From Acephala macrosclerotiorum (taxonomy: Eukaryota; Ascomycota; Leotiomycetes; Helotiales; Mollisiaceae): a stretch of DNA of 64,000 nucleotides. Shown piece after piece: positions 61,111 through 64,000 of the stretch. Position 1 is the stretch's first letter, and each line of letters opens with the position of its first letter. The notes beneath the pieces were generated by a model. It saw nothing but the letters and a program-made list of their open reading frames with translations, had not been told where the DNA came from and ran no database searches. The stretch spans positions 372,001 to 436,000 of the forward strand of contig MU119204.1 in the NCBI GenBank assembly GCA_014904845.1, in the 5' to 3' direction. Position numbers and translations under genes: made by a program.

Positions 61111-61944
61111 TTTTGTTTGTAGGAGGTGGTAGCGAGGGAGGATGGTGAAGGAGAGTGACGGAGCGGAGGGAATGAATGGCTGCAGTTGTGATCATTTGGG
61201 AAGGCGGAGAGGGTGGGGACGGGATAGCAGAAGGAGGAGGGGCGGCGGGGCGGCGGGGCGAGCTGAGAGGGGGGAGGAGGGGAGGAGAGCAATGTGCGTG
61301 ATGACTATGATTGGAAATAGAATCAAGGTGAGTTAAATGGCCTCAAATCTAAACCCACAATGTATAAATGTGAGTGGTAAGAACAAAGCCAATATACAGT
61401 TGCGTGACGAACACGATAGGACCTAAAATGAAAAGGGCTAAGAAAATGAAAAGAGAAGGTGATAGGGCTGGCGGAAGAGGGGAGGTCAGTGTCCGTAGTT
61501 ATCCTGGCCGGAAATAGGATTAAAATAAGGGAAATGTCCTTAAATTTCTACAGATAATTGATAAATGCGAGAAGTTGAGATAGAACCCAACTGCGTGATG
61601 AATGTTGTAGAGCATAGGTAACATTTGTGACTTTAATATTGAAGTTTCACCGAAACCTGATTCAACTTAGGATAGGGGTAGTATCTGCCATGAAACAAGA
61701 ACATGCGGATGTCCCATCCAATTTGATATATTTGAAGCGGAACTCCTTCTCCAATACCATTGTCCTTGTATACATGCCCAATGCTCAGCAGCTCCCAAAT
61801 TCGCAACTCCAAACTCCTGGTATCATAACATCCCTTAAAACCATCGCCCAATTCAAATTGTATTACCCGGCACTTCCTTTCCCAGCGGTATATAGTATAT
61901 AGCCGCCTTCCGCACCACCATATGTACACCTCCCCCTCGCATCA
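61111..61944. other. convergent intergenic region with G-rich tract
   Basis: It lies between the transporter pseudogene (plus) and the DUF202 gene (minus). The plus strand at about 61205-61290 is extremely G-rich. No gene is supported. Confidence 0.55.
61209..61285 (+). repeat. G-rich tract with quadruplex potential
   Basis: It contains many runs of 3-6 G, including three GGGGCGGC-like units and GGGGGG, enough to satisfy the four-G-run quadruplex rule several times over. Confidence 0.7.
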
Positions 61945-62724
61945 TCACTCATCACCCAGCCTCGCCGTCAACACAATCAAGCTAGCATAAGCTCCCACAC
62001 TCAGCGCCGTCAAAACCACAACCGCATTCCCACTCGTCCGAAATTTCTTCTTACCGAGCCCATCCTCTCCCACCTCACTAAAGAACTGTCTATTCCCTTC
62101 ATATCTCCTATACAGACTCACTAGGAATATGCCAACGCCATATGTAGCGAACAGCGCTCCTATCGAGTAGAATTCCGCCGTGAAGATTTTGAGGACGACC
62201 AGTGCGAAGGAAAATTGGCCTAGGGCTGTGCGGATGTAAGCTCCTTCGAATGTTCGTTGGGCGGCGCGAATCTCGACGAGTCTGTTGAAGGATTAGCTGG
62301 TGTTATAGATCTGCGGCGGGGTGTGGATGGGATGAGACGAGGTAAAGGGAACCACCGGGTACGGAAAGGAGGCAAGGAGAGAGCTTACTCTTGAGCGGTC
62401 AAGACCACACTCCTCGCCCGATGTAATCTTAAATGCAACCTATCCTCCGGATGCGGCTGCAGAACTTGGATCAGCTCATCCATCATTCCCTCCCTGTCTT
62501 CTTCCTCAAACAAAATTTCAATCTGCAAAGCAATCCCGAACCCGTGTAGAACTTTAGCAACAGAAACTAGGGGTTTCCAATCCCAACCCCAACCACTCAA
62601 ACGTGCATTTTCGTAGCCTCACTTCTTCCAAAAACAGGCAAGTATACGACCAAGAGAGAAGCAGTACAGAACGAAAGGGGAAGGAGGGAACACAAACCTC
62701 AAACATCCCCAGCGGGAGCGGCAT
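61945..62724 (-). CDS. DUF202 small membrane protein
   Basis: Three exons, 62724..62698, 62522..62389 and 62281..61945, give 165 residues. The first exon is nine codons (MPLPLGMFE). The DUF202 signature is clear: LVEIRAAQRTFEGAYIRTALGQFSFALVVLKIF, followed by two more hydrophobic segments (IGALFATYGVGIFLVSLY and VVVLTALSVGAYASLIVL), so three membrane helices in all. The N-terminal half (about 10-50) is Glu/Arg-rich and resembles the coiled region before DUF202 in fungal proteins. The family includes small vacuolar or organellar membrane proteins and the helices of Vtc1-like subunits; no activity is established for this one. Confidence 0.85.
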
Positions 62725-63069
62725 TTTTGCAATTCCCTTTTTTTGGGTCTTCTAACTGCGAGTTGGTTGACAGGTTGTGTTTCATTCGCTTCCGTTTCTT
62801 TTTTGAGAGGCTGGTGGAACGAATCAGGGGGGCGTATTATGGCGTGCTTGTCTGAGGAATGTGCGATGTTCTGAATTGAGTGTTGTGCTGGCTTGCCCTG
62901 ACGAGAGAAACGTGGGGTTGACGATGCTTTCGTGGGATGCTGTCTTAATTCGGTTAGTCTTAAACCTCATATTTAAGGCCTAAAGAGGGATACAAGGTAA
63001 GGCACTAAGGCATAAAGTCTTGGAGATGTGGACTTGGGAAGAAAAATTGTCCACTGCCGAAAATAGGAT

Positions 63070-63100
<31 letters not shown>

Positions 63101-64000
63101 AATATCAAACGCCGGGATCTCGGGATTTTGAATAGCATTATCATTGACCTTAAGCTTAAAGCGGGAGACCAAGTCATAGCGAATGCTGTCCCGGGTGCTT
63201 GGTAGCTAGAGAGATACCGCACGTTGCTGGTACCTTGCAAAGCTGGCGGTAGCACACAAGTACCGGCGGTGTCATTGCTCCATGCTATGATGCATATGTA
63301 CAATACAGTGAACTCCTCCTTCCCCACCCTTTCCTTTCCTTCCCTTTTATTCCATGCCAGTTCCGTCCCTTTTCATCACGCCTTCCAATTCATTCCTTCG
63401 TGAAGGTGTGGTTTCCCTCATTTACATACAAGCCCTTGCTCCTTTTTTCGTTGTGTAGATGCTCCTGTTCTGTTCTGTTCCCTCGTTCGTGATGTTGGTG
63501 TCGTTATTTCGTTATTGATACAATATACAGGTCGTAGTGAGCCTTCGATGCTGCTTCTGTTCTGCCGCAGCTCCAAAACCTCTTTTTGTTTTGCAGGCGC
63601 TTTTCATGAATGCGATATCCTATCCAAATGTTGAGAAGTCTCGAGATGTATATGCTCCAAAAGACTTTCCCTCAGATGTTCCCGACTAGTCGAAGCAAGC
63701 TTCTCCGTTGGTTCCCTAGGCTGGGCCTATAGTTCCTGTGGTGCTCGAACTCGCTCAATTATCCTTTCGGACGTTCCCTTCCAAGGTACCTGCACATACA
63801 TACATGCGACTGAAAAGGCCCTTTGATTGAATTTTGCGATTCCTTGCAAGATGTCCCTTAGTTCTAGAGCAACTCCCGGTCCCCGAACAAATCATATCCT
63901 CTTCTGTCGTCGCCAAAACCCTGAATTCAGTCGAATGAGATCTAGTCATCGGCAAGGAGATCCAGCCACTGTGTAGTTCGCCAAGATGCGTAATCTCTCG
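62725..64000. other. terminal intergenic region
   Basis: It contains the DUF202 upstream region, a 29-base G tract and, at about 63310-63480, a pyrimidine-rich plus-strand segment that could be the leader of a gene beyond the window. No gene is supported. Confidence 0.5.
63072..63100 (+). repeat. poly(G) tract of 29 bases
   Basis: An uninterrupted run of 29 G. Such runs are rare in fungal genomes and length is often unreliable in assemblies. Confidence 0.9.

Noticed and set aside
1..64000. CRISPR arrays, rRNA genes and intact transposons
   Set aside because: No regularly spaced repeats, no rRNA signature, and no transposase or reverse transcriptase motif in any frame I read.

Overview
The window is nuclear DNA from a filamentous ascomycete (Pezizomycotina), most likely a leotiomycete of the Sclerotinia/Botrytis kind. 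The evidence is short introns (about 45-110 nt) with GT-AG ends and CTRAY branch points, a group III hybrid histidine kinase of 1315 codons (the length I recall for Botrytis Bos1), a 2EXR-family gene, and intron-rich housekeeping genes without operons. The species is inferred, not proven.

Layout: a Laa2-like AP-1 accessory protein (5' end outside the window) is followed by an unknown minus-strand gene and a three-RRM Csx1/Nam8-type RNA-binding protein. A gene-poor stretch of about 7 kb (5.3-12.5 kb) comes next, with a small putative secreted protein at its edge. Then come the Bos1-type kinase (13.4-17.7 kb), a Munc13/Git1-like C2-MUN protein (20.1-24.3 kb) and a divergent 1000-residue F-box-like protein (25.6-28.8 kb). 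A second gene-poor stretch holds a C2H2 factor (32.5-34.1 kb). From 38.0 to 41.9 kb lie PCNA, pyridoxal kinase and dUTPase, then a small unknown ORF, an alpha/beta hydrolase, a 2EXR gene broken by one nonsense codon, a beta-lactamase-fold serine hydrolase and a sugar transporter. The right part holds a large C2H2 protein (53.3-56.8 kb), a frameshifted allantoate-permease-like transporter (58.8-61.1 kb) and a DUF202 membrane protein (61.9-62.7 kb).

Exon structures were worked out by hand from splice signals, reading-frame continuity and family conservation; every multi-exon model given closes in frame except the two pseudogenes. No secondary-metabolite cluster, CRISPR array, rRNA or confident tRNA was seen. 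The most informative observations are: PCNA, whose start codon is split by an intron; clusters of three MCB-like ACGCGW sites upstream of both PCNA and dUTPase, suggesting shared G1/S control; an 11-nt microexon in pyridoxal kinase; two recently broken genes; and a densely self-complementary insert inside an unusually long intron of the dead transporter.
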